From contig NZ_JADJNN010000002.1 in the NCBI RefSeq assembly GCF_016714285.1, positions 395,001 to 459,000 of the forward strand: 64,000 bases of DNA, written 5' to 3'. This DNA is from Nannocystis sp. (GTDB lineage Bacteria; Myxococcota_A; Polyangia; Nannocystales; Nannocystaceae). Position numbers and translations under genes: made by a program. Below the pieces are notes generated by a model, which did not search any database, had not been told where the DNA came from, and worked only from the letters and a program-made list of their open reading frames with translations. Of this stretch, positions 24,201-31,819 are shown one piece after another; position 1 is the stretch's first letter; each line of letters opens with the position of its first letter.

Positions 24201-24823
24201 ACCGCAACAGCGACGCGGCGGCGCAGATCCGGCTGGCCCGGCCGCGCTCGCCCGACGCCGAGGTCGAGCTCTGGACCGGCAAGATCGCCGAGCGCGGCGG
24301 CAAGGGCCACGAGGCCGTCATCGCCTACCGCCGCGCCCGTCAGCAGGACCCCGGATTGCTCGAGGCCGGCTTCCTCCTCGGCCGCGCCCTGCTGGCCCAG
24401 GGCCTCGCACGCGAGGCCGTCGCCGAGCTGCAGACGGTCACGCGCGCCGCCGAGGTCCCGCCAGGAGCCCACCTCGCCCTCGGCCTGGCCCTCCGCGAGC
24501 GCGAGCAGCTGCCCGAGGCGCTGCAGAGCTTCACCCACGCGATCGACCACGACCCGAACCCCGACGAGGCGCTGTACTGGGCCGGGCGCACCGCGGTCGA
24601 GCTCGGTCGGCACGCCGAGGCCGTGCCGCAGCTCGGCCGCGCCGTCGCGCTGGCAGGCGCCGGTACGTCGTGGCTGCCGGACGCGCAGCTGTGGCTCGGA
24701 CGAGCGCTGCACCACCTCGGTCGCCGCGCCGAGGCCCGCGCGGCCTTCACGGTCTACCTGCAGCAGGCCGGCGAGAAGGCCCCCGCCCGCGCCGAAGTCG
24801 AGAAGCTGCTGCGCGAGCGCTGA
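21299..24823 (+). CDS. Large zinc-ribbon, single-TM, TPR-repeat protein
   Basis: 1,174 residues. Residues 4-23 are a zinc ribbon (CRKC and CPNCG). About 370 residues of Ala/Pro/Ser-rich sequence follow, including three copies of a 12-residue repeat. One transmembrane helix lies near residues 395-415 (IAYVGLLGLALGLLGLWWFY). The rest, about 440-1170, is a long array of TPR units with the small-large alternation of residues. Myxobacterial zinc-ribbon/TM/TPR proteins are thought to be scaffolds of envelope complexes; no partner is visible here. GTG at 21296 is an alternative start. Several palindromes lie within the gene. Confidence 0.82.
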   Translation: MLRCRKCSYLSDDGETFERCPNCGTLVHAHEPEPVLPVALGTVWRRGAGEPAGAESRDPDAAVPEDRSKGAGAAGPGDRSMGAGVAGLGDRSTGVGAAGPGAALAPSVAAITGLPRAAVPGTRPAGAARRGTGFFTAVPDAPARPGLFAPPRSPEAASKDRRDAPGAAPVVAAAAAPAQTVTASRGGASETSRVATVAPAPAQLEASRVATDAEPASAPATVEASRTAVSPGLEVGGADGATAVLVASAASGVRDVEGEHDDLPAPVASTRPFTLPKIVRRISVPAATAATTELDNSAELDLPQLAAMTNLPPAIETVVASPRPPGSTRPDDVDLDLDDLHGEPSQPPIAPTPPSSPDASPGPSANRSSLRPTMRPRPRRLAPHALQPPPPAIAYVGLLGLALGLLGLWWFYFTRGPGLGADSSVQPARTDMSRATWSEGYLEAQAALLDADRVPDYLAALAEAEAQGDRLGRAEAALCMHLRYGPDPVRRSAAAVWRTQAAPDDPRAARVAGLAALADGDLTGAERLLAGEDDARARLYRALVAERRGDERSAQREAALALHERPGDVAAALVLATATLAARRDAPLEPLQDAAAAHPDHPQYQRALLRALLERGRLAAARRLADLPQRVAGASTVHQARLVLLRAEVAAATGEFSKARWVSDEAVHLAPADPATQLARVRLLLTAGDLGRVQQELAPLLRNAPIDPETSALQAELAIAAGNESTAVRAIERLAAAEGDRGRVAVLRGRVHVMRGRMDEAAAAFTAALADDPTDVPAAIALAELRTRAGAEDPLASITRAAALLREDPRAPVRPGLRALALAHANLLVETGRKDQAVAVLDAALAVDPDDNAAQLRRGVLALEQGRGAAGRADLTAVFVRTGGYPGLVAPLGRLYLRDGDLAGLAELVQPYAADPDAPDDVVLMNALLRLAQGDRDAADSHVDKVLQRNPGSWEAHLVKARVLYERDRNSDAAAQIRLARPRSPDAEVELWTGKIAERGGKGHEAVIAYRRARQQDPGLLEAGFLLGRALLAQGLAREAVAELQTVTRAAEVPPGAHLALGLALREREQLPEALQSFTHAIDHDPNPDEALYWAGRTAVELGRHAEAVPQLGRAVALAGAGTSWLPDAQLWLGRALHHLGRRAEARAAFTVYLQQAGEKAPARAEVEKLLRER
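21484..21591 (+). repeat. 36-bp tandem repeat, 3 copies, each carrying a dispersed palindrome
   Basis: Palindromes start at 21484 (TGTCC-CGGA-GGACA), 21520 (TGGCC-CTGG-GGACA) and 21556 (TGGTC-TTGG-GGACA), a strict 36-bp period. The right arm is kept in all copies, while the left arm decays. Encodes D-R-S-x-G-A-G-x-A-G units. Confidence 0.9.
21766..21779. repeat. Diverged palindrome TGCCT-CAAA-GGACA
   Basis: Right arm intact, left arm with two mismatches; in the low-complexity region of the TPR gene. Confidence 0.5.
22579..22606. repeat. Two tandem palindromes in 14-bp register
   Basis: TGCTC-GTAC-GGACA followed by TGTCC-CGAG-CGACA. Located just after the TM-encoding segment of the TPR gene, i.e. 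in a linker. Confidence 0.6.
23775..23794. repeat. Diverged palindrome ACCTGCTC-GTTG-AGACAGGT
   Basis: The outer ACCTG/CAGGT arms are kept, while the inner arms carry three mismatches. Within the TPR array. Confidence 0.5.
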
Positions 24824-24834
24824 GAATATTGGGC

Positions 24835-24863
24835 TTTACGTGGCGACGCGCCTTGCCCATACT
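24835..24863 (+). promoter_or_regulatory. Probable promoter of tRNA-Ser
   Basis: TTTACG at 24835-24840, 17-base spacer, CATACT at 24858-24863. It shares the CCTTGCC-CAT-CTCC context with the tRNA-Asp promoter. Confidence 0.55.
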
Positions 24864-24873
24864 CCGTCCCCCC

Positions 24874-24960
24874 GGAGGAGTGGCCGAGCGGTCTAAGGCA
24901 GCGGACTTGAAATCCGTCGTGGGGGTGACTCCACCGAGGGTTCGAATCCCTCCTCCTCCG
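24874..24960 (+). tRNA. tRNA-Ser (anticodon TGA)
   Basis: 87 nt class II tRNA: acceptor GGAGGAG/CTCCTCC, anticodon arm GCGGA-CTTGAAA-TCCGT giving TGA, long variable arm (GTGGGGG...CTCCAC), T arm GAGGG-TTCGAAT-CCCTC, discriminator G. The CCA is not encoded, unlike in tRNA-Asp. Confidence 0.97.
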
Positions 24961-24990
24961 CTCACAGCTTGTTTGTCGGTCGTCGCCCGA

Positions 24991-25461
24991 CTACTGGGTC
25001 AGGAGCTTGCCGAGCGAGTATTCGTGCAGGCCCGGCTGCTCGTGGTCGCGGTGCAGGCCCTCGATGATGTAGCCTTGGCGCAGCTTGATGACGATCATCG
25101 GGATGTTATCGATGTAGATCGTCGACATCGCCTTGGTGAAGCCGGCGCGGCGGATCTCCGCCTCGATCGCCCGCGAGATCGCGGCACCGACGCCGCGCTG
25201 GCGGTGGGCCGGGTCGACGACGGTCTTGATGCTCTCGGCCAGGAAGGCGGTCTTGCGCACATAGGCGGCGCTGCCGACCCGGGCGCCGGCGTCGTCGTGA
25301 GCCCAGAAGAAGCGGTGCAGGCGATCGCGGACCAGCTCAGCGTCGATCGGGAAGGGGCTGCGATAGTTGGCGTTCACGAAGGCGATGAGCGTCGCGACCT
25401 CGCGCTCGTCGGCGAGGTCGACGGCGCGCAGGGTGACACGGAGTGTGGTTGGCTCGATCAT
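24991..25461 (-). CDS. GNAT-family N-acetyltransferase
   Basis: 156 residues. The acetyl-CoA loop is VVDPAHRQRGVGAAISRAIE (motif A), with IYIDNIPMIVIKLRQGY supplying motif B. Substrate unknown. It is the last gene of a minus-strand group (oxidoreductase at 26406, GNAT-like protein at 25491), with a 29-bp gap to the upstream gene. The neighbourhood suggests an amine or amino-acid substrate (inference). Confidence 0.85.
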   Translation of the reverse strand: MIEPTTLRVTLRAVDLADEREVATLIAFVNANYRSPFPIDAELVRDRLHRFFWAHDDAGARVGSAAYVRKTAFLAESIKTVVDPAHRQRGVGAAISRAIEAEIRRAGFTKAMSTIYIDNIPMIVIKLRQGYIIEGLHRDHEQPGLHEYSLGKLLTQ

Positions 25462-25490
25462 CGTAGATTCGCGGGGTGTGCGGGTAAGCG

Positions 25491-26363
25491 TCACGGCAGC
25501 AATGGCAGCAGCGGGATGAGGCCCTCGCGCGGCATCGCGGCCAGCTGGGCCCACAGCGGGGCCATGTGCTCGGGGCGCTGGTGGACGGCGAACATGGTGT
25601 AGATGCCGGTGACGAGCTCGCGGAGCTCGGCCACGGTGACCCAGCGCTCGTGTTCGGCGCCGACGCGGCGCAGCGCCAGCAGCAACGGCACCGGCTGCGG
25701 CGAGCTCGCGTCGATCTCCGCGGACGGACGGAAGTCGGGCTGGTGGTAGTGCACGAGCAGTGGGTCCGGCTTGCGAAAGCCGGCGCGGGCGTACGACCGC
25801 AGGCGAGCGAGCACGTCGGGCGAGCCGTCGGGCGAGCTGTCGTTGGGGTGCTCCATCTCGCCGACCAGGGTGATCGCGTCGCAGCGACGGCCGGCCGCCG
25901 CGGCGCAGGCCCTCGCGGTCTGCAGCGGCAGCGCGCGCAGCCAGGCCGAGAGCCCGCCGCCACGCAGGGCCGGCTCGACGATCACGTGTGACAGGTGGAC
26001 GAGCACGCGGGTCGGCGCGCCAGGCCCGGCGCTGGGCGGGACGATCGCCGTGTGGTCGCGCAGGCCGACCAGCTGATCGCCGGCCAGCACGGCGATCAGC
26101 TCGTAGCGCAGCGCGTGACCGTGCACGAGCGTGCGTGGGTCCCACGCGAGGCGGTCGCGGATCACCTCGCGTTGTTCCATCTCGCCGCGGGCCCCGAACT
26201 CCTGCCAAAGGCGGTCATAGATGCGGGCGAACAGCGGGTCTCGCGGATCGTGGACGGCCTGCACGCGCAGGCGCGACCAGTCGAGCTCGCGGGCCCGCTC
26301 GTCGCCCGGCGCGAGGTCTTCGGGGACGATCCGCAGCGGCTGCATCGCGGGCGAGTTTGTCAT
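25491..26363 (-). CDS. GNAT-like protein, paralogue of the protein encoded at 27811
   Basis: 290 residues. The segment IYDRLWQEFGARGEMEQREVIRDRL aligns with AYQILWDVFGATGEMEPESAIRQFL of the gene at 27811, and both carry a later QPDFR and LLALRRxG/LLLRRMG stretch, so they are paralogues in the same cluster. VEPALRGGGLSAWL looks like a GNAT acetyl-CoA loop, which is worn in the partner. ATG 26363 is used; a TTG at 26372 is possible. Not assigned to a characterised family. Confidence 0.75.
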   Translation of the reverse strand: MTNSPAMQPLRIVPEDLAPGDERARELDWSRLRVQAVHDPRDPLFARIYDRLWQEFGARGEMEQREVIRDRLAWDPRTLVHGHALRYELIAVLAGDQLVGLRDHTAIVPPSAGPGAPTRVLVHLSHVIVEPALRGGGLSAWLRALPLQTARACAAAAGRRCDAITLVGEMEHPNDSSPDGSPDVLARLRSYARAGFRKPDPLLVHYHQPDFRPSAEIDASSPQPVPLLLALRRVGAEHERWVTVAELRELVTGIYTMFAVHQRPEHMAPLWAQLAAMPREGLIPLLPLLP

Positions 26364-26405
26364 GAAGCCCAACCAGGCCGATAGCCATGGATCGCCGACT
26401 CGATA

Positions 26406-27719
26406 TCAGCGCTGTCGCGGCGAGCGGCCGGTGAGGCGGGTGTAGAGCTGGTAGCCGAGCCAGCGAAACGGCTCCGGCGGGATGATCGGCAGGCGCTTTT
26501 GAAAGAATGGCAGGCCCTGCCAGGGGCCGTGGTCGTCGCTGTAGAGGTCGCGCAGGACCCGGCCCGCGAGCGCGCCGAGGGCGAGGCCGTGACCGCTGTA
26601 ACCCAGCGCATAGTAGATATTGCGGTGCGGACCGGTGACGCCCATCGAGCAGATGCGATCGAAGGTGATCGCCAGCGGGCCGGTCCAGCGGTGGGTCACC
26701 GGGACGTCGGCGAGGCCCGGGAAGTAGCCGCGCATGCGCGCCTCGATCGCGGCGAAGTTGCGGGCGCCGGCGTCCGCGGGGAACACCGGCGAGCCGCCGA
26801 AGCTGCAGGTGTACGCAGCGTTGCTGCCCCCGCCGAACAGCATGCGGCCGTCGCTCATGCGCCCGCCGTAGGCGATGCGATCGAGGTCGTCGGCGAAGCC
26901 CTCGAGGCCGAGCTGCTGCCAGCGCTCTGCCGACAGCGGGGCGGTGGCGACGACGTGCGAGTGCAGCGGGAGGATGCCGCGCGTGAACAGGCCGAGCTGC
27001 GGGGTGTAGGCGTTGGTCGCGACGACGACCGCCGCGGCGCGCACGCTGCCCTCGGCCGTGTGGAGGATGACGGGCTGGCCCTGCTCGACGCGCAGCACCG
27101 GCGTGTCCTCGTGGACGGTGACGCCGCGCGCGAGCAGCCGCGGCCGCAGGCCCCGCAGCAGCGCCGCGCAGTTGACCATGCCCGCCGTGGGATCGAGGAC
27201 GGCGCCGTGGATGCCGTGCATGCCGATCGCGTTGCCGGTCGCGTTGCCCGCGAGCCAACGCATCGGCAGGCCCCAGTCGCGCCACGTCGCGACCCGGGCC
27301 TCGGCCTCGCGCGCGCTGGCCTCGGTGGTGTAGACCTCGAGGCAGCCGCGGCGTGAGAAGCCGCAGTCGATCGTCGAGGCGGCCGCGAGCGCCTCGACGA
27401 TGTCGATGCCCGCCGAGGTCGCCGCGAACACCCGCTGGGCCAGCGTCGCCTCGCGCGGCTCGACGCCGTTGATGCCGTTCAACACCTGGCCGCCGTTGCG
27501 CCCGCTGGCGCCGTTGCCGAGGCCCCGGGCCTCGAGCAGGACGATGCGGCGGTCGGGATAGCGCTCGGCGAGGTGCCAGGCCGTGGACACGCCCGTGATG
27601 CCGCCGCCGATGATCGCGAGGTCTGCGCTGACATGCCCGCGCAGCGCCGGGAGGCGCTCGTAGGGCGGGAGCGCCTCCAGCCACGCGGATCGGTTGTCGT
27701 CGATGAGGCCCTGTCGCAT
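26406..27719 (-). CDS. FAD-dependent amine oxidase, PuuB/DadA-like
   Basis: 437 residues. The FAD dinucleotide loop is DLAIIGGGITGVSTAWHLAE (about residue 34), followed by the GASGRNGGQV motif characteristic of the PuuB/OrdL branch of the DAO superfamily, and a late NIYYALGYSGHGLALG. PuuB-type enzymes oxidise gamma-glutamyl-amines to aldehydes; a class-III aminotransferase and an aldehyde dehydrogenase lie on the opposite strand nearby, so a coupled amine-to-acid route is plausible. It is divergent from the gene at 27811, with 91 bp between them. Confidence 0.87.
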   Translation of the reverse strand: MRQGLIDDNRSAWLEALPPYERLPALRGHVSADLAIIGGGITGVSTAWHLAERYPDRRIVLLEARGLGNGASGRNGGQVLNGINGVEPREATLAQRVFAATSAGIDIVEALAAASTIDCGFSRRGCLEVYTTEASAREAEARVATWRDWGLPMRWLAGNATGNAIGMHGIHGAVLDPTAGMVNCAALLRGLRPRLLARGVTVHEDTPVLRVEQGQPVILHTAEGSVRAAAVVVATNAYTPQLGLFTRGILPLHSHVVATAPLSAERWQQLGLEGFADDLDRIAYGGRMSDGRMLFGGGSNAAYTCSFGGSPVFPADAGARNFAAIEARMRGYFPGLADVPVTHRWTGPLAITFDRICSMGVTGPHRNIYYALGYSGHGLALGALAGRVLRDLYSDDHGPWQGLPFFQKRLPIIPPEPFRWLGYQLYTRLTGRSPRQR

Positions 27720-27810
27720 GCCGTGTCCCGCGGCCGCGGCCGCGCGTGCCGAGACCGCTGCACTTTACACCAGCGCGACGAGCTGGGCATCCTGGGGCGC
27801 GAAAGACCGC

Positions 27811-29034
27811 ATGACCCTCGGAACCCGCGTCCGGCTGTGCCTGAAGGACCTGTATCAGCAGGACATCGTCGAGATGATCGAGCGGGAGACCCGGCGTTAC
27901 GCGTTGGAGTCGATCGAGCACCCCGACCACCCCGACTTCACGCGCGCCTACCAGATCTTGTGGGACGTGTTCGGCGCGACCGGTGAGATGGAGCCCGAGT
28001 CCGCGATCCGCCAGTTCCTGCTCGAGGACTCGTTCGAACCGCTGCCCTCGGGCACCTTCTGCCGCTACTTCCTCATCGTCGCCAAGGACCGCGACGGCAA
28101 CCTGCGCGGCGTCCGGGACGGCACCGTGCTCTACAACCCGAGCTGGGCGCCGGACCTGTGCACCGTGTACCTCAGCCACATCAACCTGCTGCCGCAGGCG
28201 CGCGGGACCGTGCTCACCTACTGGCTGCGCATCGCCCCGGTCGAGCTCGCGGTCGAGTACCTGTACCAGCTGCAGCAGCGCGGCCTGGTCCAGCTGCCGC
28301 TGCCGGACCAGCCGGGCAAGAACTTCGGCGTGCGCCTGAACCTCGCCGCCGAGATGGAGTTCTTCTCGCCCGACGACCGCCTGTCGCTGCAGCGCATCCT
28401 GTTCTACGGGCGCGGCGGCTTCGACGTGATCGACCCGCGCCACTTCCCGTACCGCCAGCCCGACTTTCGCGCGCCGGAGGTGATCGCCGAGACCGGCAAC
28501 CGCCCGGTGCCCTTCATGCTGCTATTGCGTCGCATGGGCCGCGAGCGCCAGGCCCGGCTGCCGATCGACGAGGCGCGCATCACCATTCGCCACCTCTACG
28601 ACGAGTTCGCCTGCTTCTGCACCCCCGAGTTCCTGCAGAACAGCGTCGACATCGTCCAGGCCCGGCTCGAGGAGCGGCGGGCCAAGGGCAAGCAGGACGT
28701 CGAGCTGCTGCCGCTGCCGACCGGGCCGACCAACCTCCAGCGGCTCAAGCGGCTGTTTCGCTACGACAACCTGCGCCGCTACTACGCCGACGTGGGCGGC
28801 GCGAGCGACTACCTCGAGCGCATCAAGACGCTGCTAGCCGGCAATCCGCGGTGGTTCGACGACGAGGTGGCGGCGCTCGGCGTCGAGCTGGCGAAGACGC
28901 CGCACTATGTCTACAGTTCGCGCGACAAGGGCATCTGGGCCGCGGACATGGCGAACGACATGGCGAACGACATGGCGAACGATATGGCGAACGATATGGC
29001 GAACGATATCGCTAACGAGGAGACCCCGAAATGA
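27811..29034 (+). CDS. GNAT-like protein of unknown function, with MAND-repeat tail
   Basis: 407 residues. Residues about 30-280 align with the paralogue at 25491 (see that entry), but the putative acetyl-CoA loop is degraded (LLPQARGTVLTYWL), so it may be a non-catalytic partner or a distinct acyltransferase. The C terminus carries six near-identical 4-residue units DMAN from a 12-bp DNA repeat. The stop overlaps the start of the aminotransferase gene (ATGA), so it is the first gene of a tight operon to at least 33526. Confidence 0.72.
   Translation: MTLGTRVRLCLKDLYQQDIVEMIERETRRYALESIEHPDHPDFTRAYQILWDVFGATGEMEPESAIRQFLLEDSFEPLPSGTFCRYFLIVAKDRDGNLRGVRDGTVLYNPSWAPDLCTVYLSHINLLPQARGTVLTYWLRIAPVELAVEYLYQLQQRGLVQLPLPDQPGKNFGVRLNLAAEMEFFSPDDRLSLQRILFYGRGGFDVIDPRHFPYRQPDFRAPEVIAETGNRPVPFMLLLRRMGRERQARLPIDEARITIRHLYDEFACFCTPEFLQNSVDIVQARLEERRAKGKQDVELLPLPTGPTNLQRLKRLFRYDNLRRYYADVGGASDYLERIKTLLAGNPRWFDDEVAALGVELAKTPHYVYSSRDKGIWAADMANDMANDMANDMANDMANDIANEETPK
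28945..29016 (+). repeat. 12-bp tandem repeat (GACATGGCGAAC), 6 copies
   Basis: Copies step every 12 bases; the last three change GAC to GAT and the final one is diverged. Encodes DMANDMAN... at the C terminus. The ATG-rich unit also offers many in-frame Met codons. Confidence 0.93.
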
Positions 29035-30386
29035 CCCGCGCAATCCACCTGCAGACAGAGATCCCCGGACCGCGTAGCCGCGAGATCGTCGCCCGCCGCG
29101 ACGCCGCCATGCCAAGCGGCGCGGCCCGGCTCACGCCGATCGCCGTCGCCTCCGCCCACGGCGCCGTCGTCACCGACGTCGACGGCAACCGCTACCTCGA
29201 CTTCGCCGGCGGCATCGGCACCCTCGCGCTCGGCCACACGCCGACGGCGGTGGTCGAGGCGGTCCAGCAACAGGCCGGTCAGCTGCTGCACATGTGCGCG
29301 ATCGTTGCCAGCTACGAGCCGATGGTCGCGCTCGCCGAGCGCCTCAACGCGATCGTCCCCGGCGACCTCCCACGCCGGACCGTGCTGATGAACAGCGGCG
29401 CCGAGGCGGTCGAGACCGCGGTGCACATCTGCCGCAGCTTCACCCGCCGACAGGGCATCGTCGTCTTCGATGGGGCCTACCACGGGCGCACCAACCTGAC
29501 CCTGGCGATGACCTCGAAGTTCGCGCTGTTCAAGAAGGGCTACGGGCCCTTCGCGCCCGAGGTGTACCGCTTCCCCTTCCCCAACACTTACCGCCGCCCG
29601 GCCGAGTTGACGGAGGAGGCCTGGGTCGACTGGCACATCGAACAGCTCGACCACGGCTTCACCGCGATCGTCGACCCGGGCCACGTGGCGGCGGTGTTCA
29701 TCGAGCCGGTGCTCGGCGAGGGCGGCTTTCATCCGGCGCCGGCGCGCTGGCTGCGGCGGCTCCGTGAATTGTGCGACCAGCACGGGATGCTGCTCGTCGT
29801 CGACGAGGTGCAGTGCGGCATGGGTCGCACCGGCAAGCTGTGGGCGATCGAACACGCGGGCGTGGTGCCCGACCTGCTGCTCACCGCGAAGTCGCTCGCG
29901 GCCGGCATGCCGCTGTCGGCGGTGGTCGGCCGCGCCGAGGTCATGCAGGCGCCGCACCCGGGCGGGCTCGGGGGCACCTACGCCGGCAATCCGCTGGCCT
30001 GCGTCGCCGCGTTGCAGGCGATCGCGCAGATCTCGGAGCCCGCGTTCTTGCAGCGCTCTGCCCGGCTCGGCGAGCGCCTGCGCGGGCGCCTGCTGGCGAT
30101 CCAGGCCCGGCACCCGAGCTTCGTCGGCGACGTGCGCGGGCTCGGCTCGATGCTGGCGATCGAGCTGGTCCGCGACCCGGTGCGCAAGGAGCCGTGGGTC
30201 GAGGCGACCCAGGCCGTCAACGCCGAGACCCTGCAGCGCGGGCTCATCACGATCCGCGCCGGCCTGCACTCCAATTGCGTGCGCTTCTTGCCGCCGCTCG
30301 ACCTGCCCGACGAGCAATTCGCCGAGGCGATGACGGTGCTCGATCATTCGATCGACGCCGTCGCCGCGCGCCTGAGGCCGGCATGA
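29031..30386 (+). CDS. Class III PLP aminotransferase (GABA aminotransferase-like)
   Basis: 451 residues. Motifs: MNSGAEAVETAV, FDGAYHGRT, VVDEVQCGMGRTG, and the Schiff-base lysine in LLLTAKSLAAGMPLS. Such enzymes transfer the omega-amino group of GABA, putrescine, diaminobutyrate or similar. The next gene is an aldehyde dehydrogenase overlapping by ATGA, so the semialdehyde would be oxidised to an acid. Substrate undetermined. Confidence 0.92.
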   Translation: MTRAIHLQTEIPGPRSREIVARRDAAMPSGAARLTPIAVASAHGAVVTDVDGNRYLDFAGGIGTLALGHTPTAVVEAVQQQAGQLLHMCAIVASYEPMVALAERLNAIVPGDLPRRTVLMNSGAEAVETAVHICRSFTRRQGIVVFDGAYHGRTNLTLAMTSKFALFKKGYGPFAPEVYRFPFPNTYRRPAELTEEAWVDWHIEQLDHGFTAIVDPGHVAAVFIEPVLGEGGFHPAPARWLRRLRELCDQHGMLLVVDEVQCGMGRTGKLWAIEHAGVVPDLLLTAKSLAAGMPLSAVVGRAEVMQAPHPGGLGGTYAGNPLACVAALQAIAQISEPAFLQRSARLGERLRGRLLAIQARHPSFVGDVRGLGSMLAIELVRDPVRKEPWVEATQAVNAETLQRGLITIRAGLHSNCVRFLPPLDLPDEQFAEAMTVLDHSIDAVAARLRPA

Positions 30387-31819
30387 GCCGCGAGCTGTTT
30401 TTCATCGGCGGGGCCTGGCAAGCGGCCCACGGTGATCGCTGGTGGACCGTCGTCGATCCCTCGACCGGCCAGGCGATCACCGAGGTGCCGTGGGGCGATG
30501 GTGATGACGCGCGCACAGCGATCGACGCCGCCGCGGCGGCGTTCCCCGCGTGGTCGCGACGCACAGCGTACGAGCGGGGGGCGATCCTCGAGCGCGCCGC
30601 GGCGCTGATCCGCGAGCGCGTCGAGTTGTATGCGCGGCGGACCAGCGAGGAGTCGGGCAAGCCGCTGGCGCAGTCGCGCGGCGAGTGGGCCGGGGCGCCG
30701 AACTATCTGCGCACCGCCGCGGAGGAGGCGCGCCAGCTCGGCGGGCGATGGATCGCCGCGCGCCTGCCAAGTCGGCGGATCGACGTCACCTATTCGCCGC
30801 TCGGGGTGGTCGGCGTGATCACGGCGTGGAACTTCCCGATCTACAACGTCAACCGCGCCGTCGCCTCGGCGCTGGCGGCCGGCTGCTGCGCGGTGGTTCG
30901 GCCCTCGGAGTTCACCCCGCGCACCGCCCTCGACTACGCCCGCGCGTTGCACGACGCCGGCCTGCCCCCGGGGGTGCTCAACGTGATCACCGGCGAGCCG
31001 CACGCGATCGGCCAGGCGATGCTCGATGACCCGCGCTGCCGCAAGATCGCCTTCACCGGCTCGACCCGGGTCGGGAGGCTGCTGATGGAGGGCGCCGCGC
31101 GCACGGTGACGCGGCTGGCGCTCGAGCTCGGCGGCAACGCGCCGGTGATCGTGTTCCCCGACGTGAAGGACATCGCGGGCCTGGCCCGCGCGGCCGTGAC
31201 GGCGCGACACCGCAATTGTGGGCAGGTGTGCATCGCCCCGCAGCGGTTTTATGTGCACAGTTCGATCTACGAACAATTCGTCGACGCGATGGCGGCGGCG
31301 GTCCGCGCCGAGGTGGTGGGCTCCGGCCTCGACCCGCGCTGCACCGTCGGACCGCTGATCAACGCCCGTCAGCGCGACCGCGTCGCGGAGATCGTCCGCG
31401 GCTCGATCGCGGCGGGGGCGGTGCCAGTCGTCGGCGGCGAGGCGCTGCCAGGCCCGGGCTTCTTCTTCGCCCCGACCCTGCTGCGCGACGTGCCCGCGGC
31501 GGCGCCGGCGATCCAGGAGGAGGTGTTCGGGCCGGTGACTCCGGTGGTCCGCTTCGACTCGACCGACGAGGCGCTGGCCCTGGCGAACGCGACCGAGTAC
31601 GGCCTCGCGGCCTATCTGTTCACCGACGACCTGGGTACGGCGATGCGGGTGTCGGAGCGGCTCGAGTTCGGGATGGTCGGCGTCAACGACTGGTATCCGG
31701 TGACCGCGGAGGCGCCGTTTGGCGGCTTCAAGCAGTCGGGCCTCGGGCGGGAGTCGGGCCGCGAGGGCGTGCACGAGTACGTCGAGGCCAAGACGCGATA
31801 CTTCGGGGGGCTCGCGTGA
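30383..31819 (+). CDS. NAD(P)-dependent aldehyde dehydrogenase
   Basis: 478 residues, ALDH superfamily length. ITAWNFPIYN (NAD site), GSTRVGRLL, catalytic Glu in LELGGNAP and catalytic Cys in NCGQVCIAPQR are intact. It follows the aminotransferase with an ATGA overlap, which supports succinate-semialdehyde-like or betaine-aldehyde-like substrates in the same route. The stop overlaps the next gene as GTGA. Confidence 0.93.
   Translation: MSRELFFIGGAWQAAHGDRWWTVVDPSTGQAITEVPWGDGDDARTAIDAAAAAFPAWSRRTAYERGAILERAAALIRERVELYARRTSEESGKPLAQSRGEWAGAPNYLRTAAEEARQLGGRWIAARLPSRRIDVTYSPLGVVGVITAWNFPIYNVNRAVASALAAGCCAVVRPSEFTPRTALDYARALHDAGLPPGVLNVITGEPHAIGQAMLDDPRCRKIAFTGSTRVGRLLMEGAARTVTRLALELGGNAPVIVFPDVKDIAGLARAAVTARHRNCGQVCIAPQRFYVHSSIYEQFVDAMAAAVRAEVVGSGLDPRCTVGPLINARQRDRVAEIVRGSIAAGAVPVVGGEALPGPGFFFAPTLLRDVPAAAPAIQEEVFGPVTPVVRFDSTDEALALANATEYGLAAYLFTDDLGTAMRVSERLEFGMVGVNDWYPVTAEAPFGGFKQSGLGRESGREGVHEYVEAKTRYFGGLA

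Noticed and set aside
26215..28443. Large open frame of 742 codons on the minus strand
   Set aside because: Antisense or alternate-frame shadow of the oxidase and the gene at 27811, Arg/Pro-rich with no domain.
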